Assembly: GCA_028821575.1 (NCBI GenBank)
Contig: JAPPFW010000092.1
Span: forward strand, 113,888 to 177,887
Length of the DNA: 64,000 nucleotides
Reading direction: 5' to 3'
Origin: a bacterium
Lineage (GTDB): Bacteria; Actinomycetota; Acidimicrobiia; Spongiisociales; Spongiisociaceae
Positions within the stretch are counted from its first letter, which is position 1. Every line of letters begins with the position of its first letter. The position numbers were made by a program, and so were the translations under genes. The notes beneath the pieces are model-generated. The model was not told where the DNA came from. It made no database searches and was given only the letters and a program-made list of their open reading frames with translations. Positions 1 to 9,130 of the stretch are shown here, one piece after another.

Positions 1-2074
1 GCACCTCTTCGAGGAGGGCGAGCCCGAGACCCTGGGCGCTGCCGCCTTCGATCTGGCCCTCCACAGCCTGGGGGTTGATCGCCTTGCCCACATCCTGGGC
101 GGCCGCCAGCTCCACCACCCGCACCAGACCGAGCTCGGTGTCCACGTCGACCACCGCCCGGTGCGCGGCGTAGGCGAAGGCGATGTGGGCGTCGCCCTGC
201 CCGGCGATGTCGTCGATGGCCTCGGTGGGACGGTGGTGGTACTCGAACGTAGCCTCTATCGCGCCATCAGCGAGGAGATCCGCCATCGGGAGCATGAGTT
301 CGCCGGTAGCGGCGTAGCCGATCCCTCCACCGACGAGGCTCAGCTCCTGCGGATCGCAGCCGAGCCGGACCGCAGCCCTGGCCAGCAAAGAGTTCCGGAC
401 ACGTCCGCAGGCCCCTTTGACCGCTCCTCCGGTCATCCAGGTCTGGCGGGAGGCGGCCGACGACCCCGCATCGCCCACATGCGTGTCTGCGGGCCGGACC
501 ACCACCGCGTCGATCCCCAGCTCCGTCCGGGCGATCTGGGCTTGCACCGCCACTATGCCCTGGCCGCACTCCGAGGCGGCGCTGTGTACCTCCACGAGAG
601 GTGCCGGGCCGACCATCGACACGGCGACGCGGGCGGTCGAGTAGTCGTCCACCCCGCCGGAGAACCCGATCGCTTTCATCCCGAGCGCGTATCCCACTCC
701 GCGGACCACACCCTCTCCGTGGGTCGTGTTGCCCACGCCACCGGGAAGCCTTCGCAGATCCGTCGGCCGGCCCATCGCCCGGGACGGCATCGCCAGATCC
801 CGCAGGTGCTCCAGCAATTCGACGGTGGGCGTCGGACCGTCCACCGGCTGGCCGGTCGGGAGGAGGCAGCCCTCCTCGATGGCGTTGGCCATGCGGAGTT
901 CCAGCGGATCCATGTCGAGCGCCCGGGCCAGCTTGTCCATGGCCGACTCGATGGCGTAGCAGGCCTGGACCGCACCGAAGCCGCGCATAGCGCCCCGCGG
1001 CGGGTTGTTGGTGTACACCGCATAGCCGTCGATCTCGACGTGGTCGACCCTGTAGGCGCCGGCCGCGAAGTAGGAGGCGTTTGCTATGACGATCTGTGAC
1101 GTGGACGTGTACGCGCCGCCGTCGAGGAGGAGACGAGCCTTGGTGAAGACGAGCCGCCCGTCCCGCCGTGACCCGAGTTCGATCCTTATCCGGGACGGAT
1201 GCCGGTGGACATGGCCGACGAAGGACTCCTCGCGGTTATAGGACATCTTGACGGGGCGACCCATCCGCAGCGCCAGCATGCAGGCATGTATATGCACCGA
1301 GATGTCCTCTCTGCCTCCGAACGCCCCGCCGACGCCGCTCAGGGTCAGGCGCACCCGGCTCGGATCCAGCCCGAGAGCGGCCGCTACCTGGCGGCGATCA
1401 TCGTGGATCCACTGGGAAGCCACGTACAGGTCGATGCCTCCGCTCCCGTCCGGTATGGCCAGACCGGCCTCCGGGCCAAGGAAAGCCGGATCCTGGACCC
1501 CAGTTGTGTACTCTCCTTCCACCACCACCTCGGCCCGCCCCCTCACTGAGGAAACATCCCCGTGGCGGATCCGGACATGGCGCGCCACGTTCCCGCCCGG
1601 GTCGATCGGATCTCCGGCCCCCGACAGGGCCGCCTCCGGATCGGTGAGCGCCACCTGCGGCTCGTAGGAGACGCGGACAGCCTCGACCGCCCGGCGGGCC
1701 GTCTCGGGGTGGTCGGCAGCCACGACCGCCACCGGCTCGCCCAGGTAGCGGACCTCTTTGGCAGCCAGGACCGGCTGGTCCGCCACCTTGATGCCGTAGA
1801 AAGGATGCCCGGGTACGTCCTCGGCTGTCAGCACGGTGGCGACTCCCCGGATCGCCAGAGCCCGTGAGATGTCGATGCCGACGACGCGGGCCCTGGGGTG
1901 CGGGCTCCTCACCGTGGCGCCCCACAGCATCCCGTCGATGTGGAGGTCGGAGGCGTATGCGAAGCGTCCCAGCACCTTGAGCGGCGCATCGGGACGCGAG
2001 GCGGAAGTCCCGATCCCGCGCCTCTGCGTTGTGCGGTCGCGCTCCTTCGTGTCCGTCTGCAGGCGAGTCTCCAT
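1..2074 (-). CDS. Molybdenum hydroxylase large (Mo-cofactor) subunit, xanthine/CO dehydrogenase family; C-terminus outside window
   Basis: Starts at an ATG whose first base is shared with the stop of the upstream CobW gene (TGATG), so translation is probably coupled. About 691 codons are present and the frame is still open at base 1. Family motifs are clear: the N-terminal hammerhead domain (PLKVLGRFAYASD, about residues 31-43), the molybdopterin loop GVGGAFGGRED (about 247-257), RGAMRGFGAVQ, and QDVGKAINPQAVEGQIEGG near the window edge. The catalytic Glu region near the C-terminus lies outside. With the FAD and [2Fe-2S] subunits upstream it should form a cytoplasmic hydroxylase of N-heterocycles or aldehydes. 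The substrate cannot be read from the sequence. No XdhC or MoCo-sulfurase gene is visible in the part of the operon inside the window. Confidence 0.93.
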   Translation of the reverse strand, partial: METRLQTDTKERDRTTQRRGIGTSASRPDAPLKVLGRFAYASDLHIDGMLWGATVRSPHPRARVVGIDISRALAIRGVATVLTAEDVPGHPFYGIKVADQPVLAAKEVRYLGEPVAVVAADHPETARRAVEAVRVSYEPQVALTDPEAALSGAGDPIDPGGNVARHVRIRHGDVSSVRGRAEVVVEGEYTTGVQDPAFLGPEAGLAIPDGSGGIDLYVASQWIHDDRRQVAAALGLDPSRVRLTLSGVGGAFGGREDISVHIHACMLALRMGRPVKMSYNREESFVGHVHRHPSRIRIELGSRRDGRLVFTKARLLLDGGAYTSTSQIVIANASYFAAGAYRVDHVEIDGYAVYTNNPPRGAMRGFGAVQACYAIESAMDKLARALDMDPLELRMANAIEEGCLLPTGQPVDGPTPTVELLEHLRDLAMPSRAMGRPTDLRRLPGGVGNTTHGEGVVRGVGYALGMKAIGFSGGVDDYSTARVAVSMVGPAPLVEVHSAASECGQGIVAVQAQIARTELGIDAVVVRPADTHVGDAGSSAASRQTWMTGGAVKGACGRVRNSLLARAAVRLGCDPQELSLVGGGIGYAATGELMLPMADLLADGAIEATFEYHHRPTEAIDDIAGQGDAHIAFAYAAHRAVVDVDTELGLVRVVELAAAQDVGKAINPQAVEGQIEGGSAQGLGLALLEEV

Positions 2075-3069
2075 CACTCGCGGCATCGTTCCAGTCCGGA
2101 CCGCAGCGTGCGGCTGTCGAGATCGCGACCGACGAATACCAGCCGGCTGTGGCGATTGCCCGACCATCGCCCTCCCGGATGCATCTCGAACAGGCTGTGC
2201 ACACCTTGGAGGATGGTCTGCTGGGATCGTCCCGCCACCGCGAGTATTCCTTTGATCCGGTAGATGTCGGCCGACCGCCTACCGGTGAGGTTCTGGAGCC
2301 ACTCCGTCACCTTCGTTTCGTCCAAGTCGCCTGCGACATCGAGGCTGATGGCCTCCAGACCTGGATCACTGGAGTGGATGTAGGTGTCTTCGAGGAACCC
2401 GTCCCCTGCCGACGCGGGCGATCCAACGAACGCTTGGATTCCGAGTATCTGGGCCGGGTCGACTCTCGAGTAGCAGGATCTGATGACGGGTGCGGTGTTG
2501 TTGAACTCGCTGATCCGAGCCTCCGTGTTCCGCAGCGCATCTGCCTCGACCAGGTCGATCTTGTTGAGGACGATCCGGTCGGCGCACAGGATCTGGTCCA
2601 CCACCCTGCTGTCGGGCCGCTCAGGGCCGAACGCGTCCAGGTGGGCGTCGACGTGCTTGGCGTCGACCATGGTCACGATCCCGTCGACCACTATGCGATC
2701 GGCCAGTTCGTCGATGAAGAGGGCCTGTGTGACGGGTACCGGGTCGGCCACGCCGCTGGTCTCGATCACCACGTAGTCGGGCGGTTCGGGGCGGGTCATC
2801 AGCTTGCGAATCGTGGCGGTCAGGTCGCTGCGCACCGAAAGGGTGCAGCACACACATCCGTTGGCCATCTCGATCACCTCCTCGTCGGAGGTGACGATGA
2901 GTTCGCCGTCGATACCGATCTCGCCGAACTCGTTCACTATCACCGCAATGCGCCGACCGTGGTCCGTGGAGAGGATGTGGTTGACGAGGGTGGTCTTACC
3001 TGCGCCCAGGAAGCCGGTGAGGACCGTGACGCTCGGACCCGTCTGGGAATGGTCTGACACCGCCGTCAT
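2074..3069 (-). CDS. CobW/COG0523-family GTP-binding metallochaperone
   Basis: 331 aa. A Walker A motif GFLGAGKTT sits near residue 19, the G3-type region has EFGEIGIDGE, the family metal motif GCVCC (CxCC) is near residue 70, and the guanine-specificity motif NKID is near residue 168. A CobW C-terminal domain follows. COG0523 proteins deliver or insert metals (Zn, Co, Ni) or act in nitrile hydratase activation. It overlaps the [2Fe-2S] subunit start region by 4 nt upstream and the Mo subunit by 1 nt downstream, so it is embedded in the hydroxylase operon rather than merely adjacent. A role in metal or cofactor supply to the hydroxylase is inference. Confidence 0.93.
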   Translation of the reverse strand: MTAVSDHSQTGPSVTVLTGFLGAGKTTLVNHILSTDHGRRIAVIVNEFGEIGIDGELIVTSDEEVIEMANGCVCCTLSVRSDLTATIRKLMTRPEPPDYVVIETSGVADPVPVTQALFIDELADRIVVDGIVTMVDAKHVDAHLDAFGPERPDSRVVDQILCADRIVLNKIDLVEADALRNTEARISEFNNTAPVIRSCYSRVDPAQILGIQAFVGSPASAGDGFLEDTYIHSSDPGLEAISLDVAGDLDETKVTEWLQNLTGRRSADIYRIKGILAVAGRSQQTILQGVHSLFEMHPGGRWSGNRHSRLVFVGRDLDSRTLRSGLERCRE

Positions 3070-3536
3070 CCGACCGCCATCTCCATCGCAGCAAGCCGGA
3101 CGGCCGACACGATCTTCTCGTAGCCGGTGCAGCGGCAGAGATTCCCGGCCAGGGCCTCACGTATCTCGTCGTCGGAAGGACTCGCGTTGGAATCGAGAAG
3201 GCAGTGGGTGGCGATGATCAAGCCGGGGGTGCAGAACCCGCACTGGACCGCTCCCTCGGACACGTACGCCTGCTGGATCGGATGGAGCGACTCCCCCTCC
3301 GCCAGACCCTCCACCGTCACGACCTCGGCGCCATCGGCCTGGCCGGCCGACACCAGGCACGCGCAGACGAGGTCACCGTCCAGGTAGACCGAACACGATC
3401 CGCACTCCCCCTGCTCGCAGGCGTCCTTCGATCCCCTCAGACCCAGACGCTCCCTCAGAACGTACAGGAGGCTCTCACCAGGCCACACGTTCTCGGCGGT
3501 GCGCCGCCTACCGTTGACCGTCAACTCGATCAGCAC
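3066..3536 (-). CDS. [2Fe-2S] subunit of molybdenum hydroxylase (CoxS/XdhC type)
   Basis: 156 aa from a GTG at 3536; the open frame extends further upstream, but the homologous N-terminus begins VLIELTVNGRRR, exactly at this codon. It has a plant-type ferredoxin cluster (CEQGECGSC, with a later Cys) and a second helical cluster (QCGFCTPGLI and LCRCTGYEKIV), the usual pair that carries electrons from Mo to FAD. Its start lies inside the last 29 nt of the FAD-subunit gene and its end overlaps the CobW gene by 4 nt, so all four genes form one translationally coupled operon. A decayed copy of this start region is present at about 16200-16273. Confidence 0.93.
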   Translation of the reverse strand: MLIELTVNGRRRTAENVWPGESLLYVLRERLGLRGSKDACEQGECGSCSVYLDGDLVCACLVSAGQADGAEVVTVEGLAEGESLHPIQQAYVSEGAVQCGFCTPGLIIATHCLLDSNASPSDDEIREALAGNLCRCTGYEKIVSAVRLAAMEMAVG

Positions 3537-4428
3537 GATCCCACACTTCCAAGGACGACCAGGCCCAGCACAGGGTTCTACGGGCCATGACCCGCAGCGC
3601 ATGGACGCGGTAGCCCGCCGGCCCGCGCACGTCGTCGATCGGCCGCGCCGCGGATGCCACCAACCTGGCGAACCGATCCACAACTCCAGGGGCCAGTTCC
3701 CGATGGTCCTCCCAGTAGCCCCCTCTCGCGAGTTCGCGATCCAGGTAGGCCGACGCTTCGATCGCCTCGATCGGGGTGGGGGCTGCGGAACCGATTCCCG
3801 TGCCGACACGGCGGCCCGGCACATCCAACGCGAGGGCGAAGGAGACCACCGCGATCACCATCGCGTTGCGCGTGCCCACCTTCGAGAACTGCTGAGGGCC
3901 TCGGGCCCGCGGGACAACGACGGATCTGATCAGCTCGTCGGGCTCCAGGACGTTTCGCTTGGGACCGGTGAAGAATCCCCCGATCGGCACATCGCGGACG
4001 CCCCTCATCGACTCGATCCGGACCGTCGCACCCGTAGCCAGCAACGGGGGGTGCGCGTCCCCGGCCGGAGAAGCGGTCGCCAGGTTGCCGGCGATGGTCC
4101 CCCGGTTACGGATCTGTGGCGATCCGACCGTCCGGGAGGCAATCGCCAGCGCCGGAAGGTCGTGTCTCAGGTCTTCCAATACGTCCGTGTAGGTAACCCC
4201 GGCGCCCAGCTCAACCTCGCCGTTGCTCTTCGTCCATCGTCTGAGCGCGCCGAGGTGGGAGAGATCGAGCAGGGAAGAAGGTCGCCGACGGGCGAAGTTG
4301 ATCTCGACCATGAGATCGGTGCCGCCGCTGATCGGAACCGTGTCGGGGTGCTCCGTCTTCAGCGCTACAGCATCCTGCCAGGTACGAGGTCGAAGGTAAT
4401 CCACTCCCGGTCTTCTTCCGGCAGCCAC
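3508..4428 (-). CDS. FAD-binding subunit of molybdenum hydroxylase (CoxM/XdhB type)
   Basis: 306 aa. It begins with the family N-terminus (YLRPRTWQDAVALK), then the FAD-binding stretch PISGGTDLMVEIN, SPQIRNRGTIAGNLATASP, and a C-terminal CO_deh_flav_C domain ending near GPAGYRVHALRVMARRTL. It is the first gene of the operon. The 268 nt upstream separate it from a divergent CDF-like gene and should hold its promoter. This subunit passes electrons from the [2Fe-2S] clusters to the final acceptor. A relic of a paralogue of its 3' end occurs at about 16300-16430. Confidence 0.93.
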   Translation of the reverse strand: MAAGRRPGVDYLRPRTWQDAVALKTEHPDTVPISGGTDLMVEINFARRRPSSLLDLSHLGALRRWTKSNGEVELGAGVTYTDVLEDLRHDLPALAIASRTVGSPQIRNRGTIAGNLATASPAGDAHPPLLATGATVRIESMRGVRDVPIGGFFTGPKRNVLEPDELIRSVVVPRARGPQQFSKVGTRNAMVIAVVSFALALDVPGRRVGTGIGSAAPTPIEAIEASAYLDRELARGGYWEDHRELAPGVVDRFARLVASAARPIDDVRGPAGYRVHALRVMARRTLCWAWSSLEVWDRADRVDGQR

Positions 4429-4696
4429 CGATGCTAGTGGGCGTTATCGGGGCGGGTGACGACATGAACACCCGGCCGGTGACGCCATCGTTCGGCTCGG
4501 CCTGGCAGCCGATGGGAGTCTGGCCGCCCGGCGGCAGCCATCGGACACGCCACCCGCGACGCCATGCTGGACACGGTCCGCGGGTGCGGTCACTGCATTT
4601 CCGCAGTGGCTGCCGTCTCGACTCCTGAGATGCCGCGCGTCACTCGGGTGTTGAGACGTGATAGCTTGAGCCCGGTCGATCGCAGGCGAGGATTGC
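4429..4696. other. Divergent intergenic region between hydroxylase operon and CDF-like gene
   Basis: No convincing gene on either strand. The last bases before 4697 contain a purine-rich AGGCGAGG Shine-Dalgarno-like stretch for the plus-strand gene. I did not recognise a clear promoter or operator. Confidence 0.4.
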
Positions 4697-5335
4697 ATGA
4701 CCCACGAGCGGGTAAAGCACAGCCGCACGGGGCTGCTCCGGCGCGCGTTGCGGCTCGAGTGGCTGACCGTCGGCTGGAACGCGGTGGAAGGGATCATCGC
4801 CGTGGCGGCGGCCCTAGCCGCGGGCAGCATAGCTCTCCTCGGGTTCGGGATCGACAGTTTCGTCGAGACGGTATCCGGCGCGGTGATCCTCTGGCGCATC
4901 GGCGCCGAGCGGCGCTCCACCGGTGCGGTCCGCATCGAGCGGGTGGAGGGCATCGCCCGCAGGTGGGTGGCTCTCAGCCTTTGGCTGCTGGCGCTGTACG
5001 TGGCTGCGGACTCTTCTCACGCGCTGGTTAGCGGTGAGCGACCCTCCGCCTCGGCGGTGGGTGTGATCTTGCTGGTGGTGTCGGTGGCCGTGATGAAGTG
5101 GTTGGCCAACGCCAAGAGGGCCGTGGCCCTCGCCCTGCACAGCCACGCTATGGAGGCCGACGCCGCGCAGACCGACTTCTGCTGGAAGCTGTCGGTAGTA
5201 GCGCTTATCGGACTGGTGGCCAATGCCGTTCTCGATTGGTGGTGGGCCGACCCGGTCGCAGCGCTGGGGCTCTCAGGGCTGATCGCTGTCGAAGGCAACC
5301 GGACCTGGAAGCTGGGAATAGCCTGCTGCGAATGA
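4697..5335 (+). CDS. Small cation-transporter-like membrane protein (CDF fold without C-terminal domain)
   Basis: 212 aa, about six predicted membrane helices and no cytoplasmic C-terminal domain. TM1-TM2 carry EWLTVGWNAVEG and GFGIDSFVETVSG; a late helix has the WWWADPVAALGL signature of the actinobacterial family usually called cation transporter. The canonical CDF site (DxxxD in TM2, HxxxD in TM5) is changed: TM2 shows DxxxE and the TM5 counterpart (EADAAQTDFCW) lacks the His/Asp pair. True metal transport is therefore uncertain. The length is normal for this short family. Single gene, divergent from the hydroxylase operon. Confidence 0.85.
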   Translation: MTHERVKHSRTGLLRRALRLEWLTVGWNAVEGIIAVAAALAAGSIALLGFGIDSFVETVSGAVILWRIGAERRSTGAVRIERVEGIARRWVALSLWLLALYVAADSSHALVSGERPSASAVGVILLVVSVAVMKWLANAKRAVALALHSHAMEADAAQTDFCWKLSVVALIGLVANAVLDWWWADPVAALGLSGLIAVEGNRTWKLGIACCE

Positions 5336-5459
5336 GACCTCCCAGAGTCCGGTACGAACGGGAATAGAGTTCTCCTGCCAAACCTCCGCCGGATCACCAC
5401 CCTTAGGCCGCTCCGCCGCGCCTGTATGGTCAGGGCGGCAAAACCGGAGGAGTGCGCAC

Positions 5460-6440
5460 ATGCCGGATGCGACCGAGTGGGCGGCAGGACCCCGGCGAAG
5501 GTCTCTTTCGATGGCAACCCCCTACGTTGTGACAGGACTTGTCGTTTCGGTACTGCTAGCTGCCGCATGTGCAGCGGGCGAGGCCCCATCGCGTACAACT
5601 TCCGGCGCGGAGGTAGGCCCCGCACCAACGTCGACACCGGCCACAACGTCCTCGCCGGAGACGCGACCTCCCGAAATCTCCGTTTCGCCAACGGATCCGC
5701 CGACGACGACCGAGGCAACCACCCAAGCGCCGTCAGCCACCGATCCGGTGGCGGTCACGACCGTACCGCTACCGGGCGAGCCATCGCCGTTCGGACCTGC
5801 GGAGGGCGCCGCTCTAGCCGTGGTGGGCGTGGATCACGACGATGTGCTCAACGTCCGTGACGTGCCAGACGGCGAGATCATCGCCACTCTGGGCCTCCTG
5901 AACCCCTACGTCGGCCTACTCGAAGTCCGTGAAGCGCCGTCCGGAGAGATCCTGGCCTCACCGGACTCGTGGGCGGATGCCATCGTGGCCACCGGCAGAA
6001 CCAGGGCACTGTCCACCACTACCTGGCACGAGCTCCGCGTAGCCGGCCTGACGGGCTGGTCGAGCGCCGCACACCTGGCGCAGTTGGGCGCCACCGACGA
6101 TGTAACAGCCCACATAATCGAGGTACTCGGCGAGGGGCTGAAGGCGGATACAATGCTCGATCTGGGTTTCATCGTTGCGGAGACGGTGGCGTCCGAAGAG
6201 CCGCCCTCTCGCATCGTGGTCTCGGTGGAACCCTTCGTCTTCGAGGCCATTGGTGAGATCACGATTGATGTGCTCAACATCGGGGACGACTCGGTCTTGG
6301 GCTTCCGGCTGGGCATATTCGCGGACGCCGGGGAGGACTGGATGTCGGAGAACCCGGGTCCATTCACACTCCGCGCGGTATCGAGCATCGTCCTCTGCTA
6401 TCCCAGCCGGGGAGTGACCGAAGACGGCCTCTGCCTGTAG
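5460..6440 (+). CDS. Secreted lipoprotein with Thr/Pro-rich linker and SH3b-like domain
   Basis: 326 aa. The start is fixed by GGAGGAG seven bases before ATG 5460. Residues about 20-37 form a signal peptide ending LLAAAC, with Cys37 as probable lipidation site. Residues about 40-105 are a Thr/Ser/Pro-rich low-complexity tether. The next segment resembles a bacterial SH3 domain (VLNVRDVPDGEIIATL ... GLTGWSSAAHLA). The C-terminal 100 aa are unrecognised. Probably anchored on the outer face of the membrane; the function is unknown. A heptamer pair (GTCAGTG/ATCAGTG) follows 20 nt after its stop. Confidence 0.8.
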   Translation: MPDATEWAAGPRRRSLSMATPYVVTGLVVSVLLAAACAAGEAPSRTTSGAEVGPAPTSTPATTSSPETRPPEISVSPTDPPTTTEATTQAPSATDPVAVTTVPLPGEPSPFGPAEGAALAVVGVDHDDVLNVRDVPDGEIIATLGLLNPYVGLLEVREAPSGEILASPDSWADAIVATGRTRALSTTTWHELRVAGLTGWSSAAHLAQLGATDDVTAHIIEVLGEGLKADTMLDLGFIVAETVASEEPPSRIVVSVEPFVFEAIGEITIDVLNIGDDSVLGFRLGIFADAGEDWMSENPGPFTLRAVSSIVLCYPSRGVTEDGLCL

Positions 6441-6870
6441 ATGATCAGTTCTAGGAGTGGTCAGTGATCAGTGGGGCAGGTGCCCGTGAACACCTATGTC
6501 AGTTCGGGCGTGTGGGTAGCTGTTGGAGGTGGGTCCGGATCCGGTCTGTGACGCGTCGTTCGGGTGGGTATGGGTATGGCCTCCTTGGTTGTGCCGCGGG
6601 CTTCGAGACGTTCGTAGAAGCGTTGTCTCTCGGTGGTGGCCGGGAGATCCGGGTTCCTGCTGTGTGTCCTGGGAAGGCTTCCGCGGGTGCGGCGCGGTTC
6701 GCCATGGCGGAGTTGGGTTGGTTGTTTGGGGGCCGGGGTGGGTCACCTCGGCGGGGGTCTTAGCGGCGCTGCGATCCCCGATACCGTGGATGTCGACAGG
6801 GTGACACCGGTTTGGGAGAGCGTTGGCCGATAAGGGTTTCCGCACTGCTGGGGACGGGGGTGACCGCGGC
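6441..6870. other. 430-nt convergent intergenic region
   Basis: Lies between the lipoprotein stop and the HNH nuclease stop. It begins with a short GTCAGTG-type heptamer pair (6460-6473). The rest is G/T-skewed on the plus strand, with open frames of up to about 200 codons whose translations are low-complexity Pro/Thr/Arg-rich. I do not accept these as genes. It may be eroded sequence. Confidence 0.4.
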
Positions 6871-8109
6871 TCAGGGTGGGGCGCGGTTACTTTGGGTGTG
6901 AAGGGCTCTGAGTATGGCGAGGGTGTGGGGGTCGGGGTCGGGGGCCTGGTAGCCGCAGGTGCCCCTTGTTGGGAGGAGGCGTCGGCGTCGGGGCGGTGAT
7001 TGGGGGTCGATGCGCATGCCTCGGCGGTGTACTGCGACGTGGTGGTGATACCAACAAAGCGCGGTGAGGTTCTCGGGCGCGTGGGCACCGCCCTGGGAAC
7101 GCGGGACGATGTGGTGGACCTCGAGCCGGTAGGTGGAGGTACACCCGTCGATGGTGCAACCGTCGTCGCGGGCGAGCACCGCTCGGCGCAGGGATGGGCG
7201 CATCGAAGCGGTAGTTCCGTGCTCGACGATGTTCTGTCCGGCCACGGTGATGACCTCGGTGGTGCCCACGCATTGGACTAGGTCGACGGTATCGGGTCCT
7301 ACCCTGGCGCCGGCGAGCATTGCTACGCCTTGTTCGTATGCAGACTCTTCGGCGAGGGCCTGGTTAGCGACGACCATGAGTGAGGGTTCGCGTCTGCGGC
7401 GGGCCTGCCGGATCCGTTCGGCGGTTGTTTGGGCGCGTTCAGGGGACCGGTCGAGTTCGTCCTGGCACAGGGTGGTCAGCGCCAGGGCCCGTCTCTGTCC
7501 CGCGTCAGGGCGGGTCTCGCCGGCAGGTAGGAGTCTTTCGCCTCTGCGGTCGAGGCCTTGGCGGCATATGTCGGCTTCGAGCGCGCCGAGGCGGCCGTTG
7601 ACCTGTACGTGGCTGCCGTCGAGTGAGGGCTGCAAGCTCAGGTATTGGCCCTCGAACACAGCCCGCTCGTCCTGGCGGCTCATCTTCCGATGGGCCTGGA
7701 GTAGACGCTTGACCGACTCGAGGTCCAGATCCCGGCTACCCTCGATCACTTCAGCGCTGGCGCCTGCCTCCCCCAGGCGGGTCTCGGCCATTACCCGCTC
7801 GTAGGAGACGGCCCCGGTCCGGATGCGTTCGATCTGGTTGTCTCCCAGACGCTCGGCCAGATAGACGAGGTCCCGGGCGGCGGAGCGACGCATGTCGAGG
7901 CGTGAGGCGACCATCTCGGTTGGGCTGCGGTACCCGAACCGGGCCACGGCGCCCCGCCGCAGCATATGTCTGACCCATCCCAACTGGTCGCCTCGGGCTC
8001 GGCTCACCTGGGCTTCCGCCCTCACCAGCGCGGCCTCGGACTTGGCGTCCTCCACATCCCCATGCGAGTACCCGGCGGTGTCCACCATATGGGCGGCCCG
8101 GTCGTACAC
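6871..8109 (-). CDS. HNH endonuclease with DUF222 (13E12 repeat family)
   Basis: About 412 aa if the GTG at 8109 is used (GGGAG eight bases upstream); the frame stays open to 8313 but that extension does not look coding. The N-terminal two thirds match the DUF222 helical domain. The C-terminus has a clear HNH core: CTIDGCTSTYRLEVHHIVP followed by PENLTALCWYHHH, a treble-clef zinc finger with His-His catalysis. Proteins of this type are abundant in actinobacteria; a DNA-nicking role is assumed, not proven. An alternative N-terminus starting MYDYLLDYPDED from ATG 8231 in another frame looks more coding-like, so a frameshift near 8110-8130 is possible. Confidence 0.85.
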   Translation of the reverse strand: MYDRAAHMVDTAGYSHGDVEDAKSEAALVRAEAQVSRARGDQLGWVRHMLRRGAVARFGYRSPTEMVASRLDMRRSAARDLVYLAERLGDNQIERIRTGAVSYERVMAETRLGEAGASAEVIEGSRDLDLESVKRLLQAHRKMSRQDERAVFEGQYLSLQPSLDGSHVQVNGRLGALEADICRQGLDRRGERLLPAGETRPDAGQRRALALTTLCQDELDRSPERAQTTAERIRQARRRREPSLMVVANQALAEESAYEQGVAMLAGARVGPDTVDLVQCVGTTEVITVAGQNIVEHGTTASMRPSLRRAVLARDDGCTIDGCTSTYRLEVHHIVPRSQGGAHAPENLTALCWYHHHVAVHRRGMRIDPQSPPRRRRLLPTRGTCGYQAPDPDPHTLAILRALHTQSNRAPP

Positions 8110-8225
8110 CGCTGTCGCTCCCTCTGGTAGCGGCTGGTGAACATGTCGTGGGACGTCCCGGATTCCGCACCGTTGTGGAACCTGCGTTGGACCGTGTCCT
8201 CGTCCGGATAGTCGAGTAGGTAGTC

Positions 8226-8237
8226 GTACATATGTTC
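8226..8237. promoter_or_regulatory. Possible LexA/SOS-like box upstream of HNH gene
   Basis: On the minus strand the bases read GAAC-ATAT-GTAC. That is one mismatch from the actinobacterial SOS consensus GAAC-N4-GTTC, within an inverted repeat around ACATATGT. It overlaps the alternative start ATG at 8231. The short motif makes this weak. Confidence 0.25.
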
Positions 8238-8316
8238 GTACTCTAGTAGGGGTGTGTGACATTAACAAACTGAAATAGTTCCAAACGGTCGAAGTACCAA
8301 GGAAACAGTTCACACT

Positions 8317-8384
8317 GTCAGTGGTCAGTGGTCAGTGGTCAGTGGTCAGTGGTCGTCTACCACGACTCACGGACAACGGACAAC
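8317..8384. repeat. Heptanucleotide arrays (GTCAGTG x5, then GGACAAC x2)
   Basis: Five perfect tandem copies of GTCAGTG at 8317-8351, then two copies of GGACAAC at 8371-8384. The array ends three bases beyond the stop codon of the ArsM-type gene (stop at 8387-8389, minus strand). It belongs to the heptamer family seen at gene ends throughout this window. Confidence 0.95.
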
Positions 8385-8386
8385 GT

Positions 8387-9130
8387 TCAGGGACGGCGCG
8401 CCCGGATGGTGGCTGAGTGGACCCCCACCACAGGTAGGGAGTTCGCCGTCTCCGCCATCTGGTGGGTGGGAGTGATCTCCACGTCTACCAGGCCCGCCGA
8501 CTCCAAGCCCTGCCGGTATTCGGTGAAGGAAGGCGCCCCGGCGATACAGCCGACCCAGGAGCCCCGCTCCTTGCGCTGCTCGGGGGTGAGTACATCGTCG
8601 GCCACCACGTCGGTCACCCCCACCCGGCCGCCGGGACGGAGCACCCTGGCAATCTCTGCGAAGACGGCCTTCTTATCTTCCGAAAGGTTGATCACGCAGT
8701 TGGAGATGACCACGTCCACCGAGGCGCCGGGCAGCGGGATGTCCTCCATGTAGCCCTTGAGGAAACTGACGTTGGTCACCCCGGCCTCGGCCGCATTGGC
8801 TCGGGCCAGGTCCAGCATCTCATCGGTCATGTCCAAGCCGTAGGCGAACCCGGTCGGCCCTACCCTCCGCGCTGACAACAGCACGTCGATCCCCCCGCCC
8901 GAGCCGAGGTCCAGCACGACTTCGCCAGGGCGCAACCCGGCCACCGCGACCGGGTTTCCGCAGCCGAGTGACCCTTCGGCCGCGGCCACAGGAAGCTCGT
9001 CGATATCGGAAGGCGCGTAGAGACTGGACGCGAGTCCGAGTTCCGGCTCGGTCTCGGTGACCCGGGTCATAGTGGCCCGGGCGGCGTTGGCGTAGCTCTG
9101 CCGCACCTGCTCGCGGATGCTGTCGGTCAT
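8387..9130 (-). CDS. arsM: Arsenite S-adenosylmethionine methyltransferase
   Basis: 247 aa from ATG 9130, preceded by GGAGGAACCC; the frame runs upstream but is not coding there. It has a class I SAM fold with motif [20 protein letters not shown] (about 72-90), LDMTDEM, and motif [12 protein letters not shown]. The three cysteines used to bind As(III) are conserved in position: Cys57 (SLGCGNP), Cys145 (SNCVINL) and Cys195 (GCIAGA). It methylates arsenite in the cytoplasm to volatile or exported species. No arsR, arsB or arsC is adjacent, so it stands alone as a detoxification gene. Confidence 0.93.
   Translation of the reverse strand: MTDSIREQVRQSYANAARATMTRVTETEPELGLASSLYAPSDIDELPVAAAEGSLGCGNPVAVAGLRPGEVVLDLGSGGGIDVLLSARRVGPTGFAYGLDMTDEMLDLARANAAEAGVTNVSFLKGYMEDIPLPGASVDVVISNCVINLSEDKKAVFAEIARVLRPGGRVGVTDVVADDVLTPEQRKERGSWVGCIAGAPSFTEYRQGLESAGLVDVEITPTHQMAETANSLPVVGVHSATIRARRP

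Noticed and set aside
161..1099. Plus-strand protein-coding frame opposite the Mo-subunit gene
   Set aside because: It is antisense to a clear molybdenum hydroxylase gene; its translation is Arg/His/Gly-rich without a known motif.
6468..7088. 206-codon Pro/Thr-rich minus-strand frame
   Set aside because: It overlaps the conserved HNH C-terminus in another frame and is low-complexity; no ribosome site.
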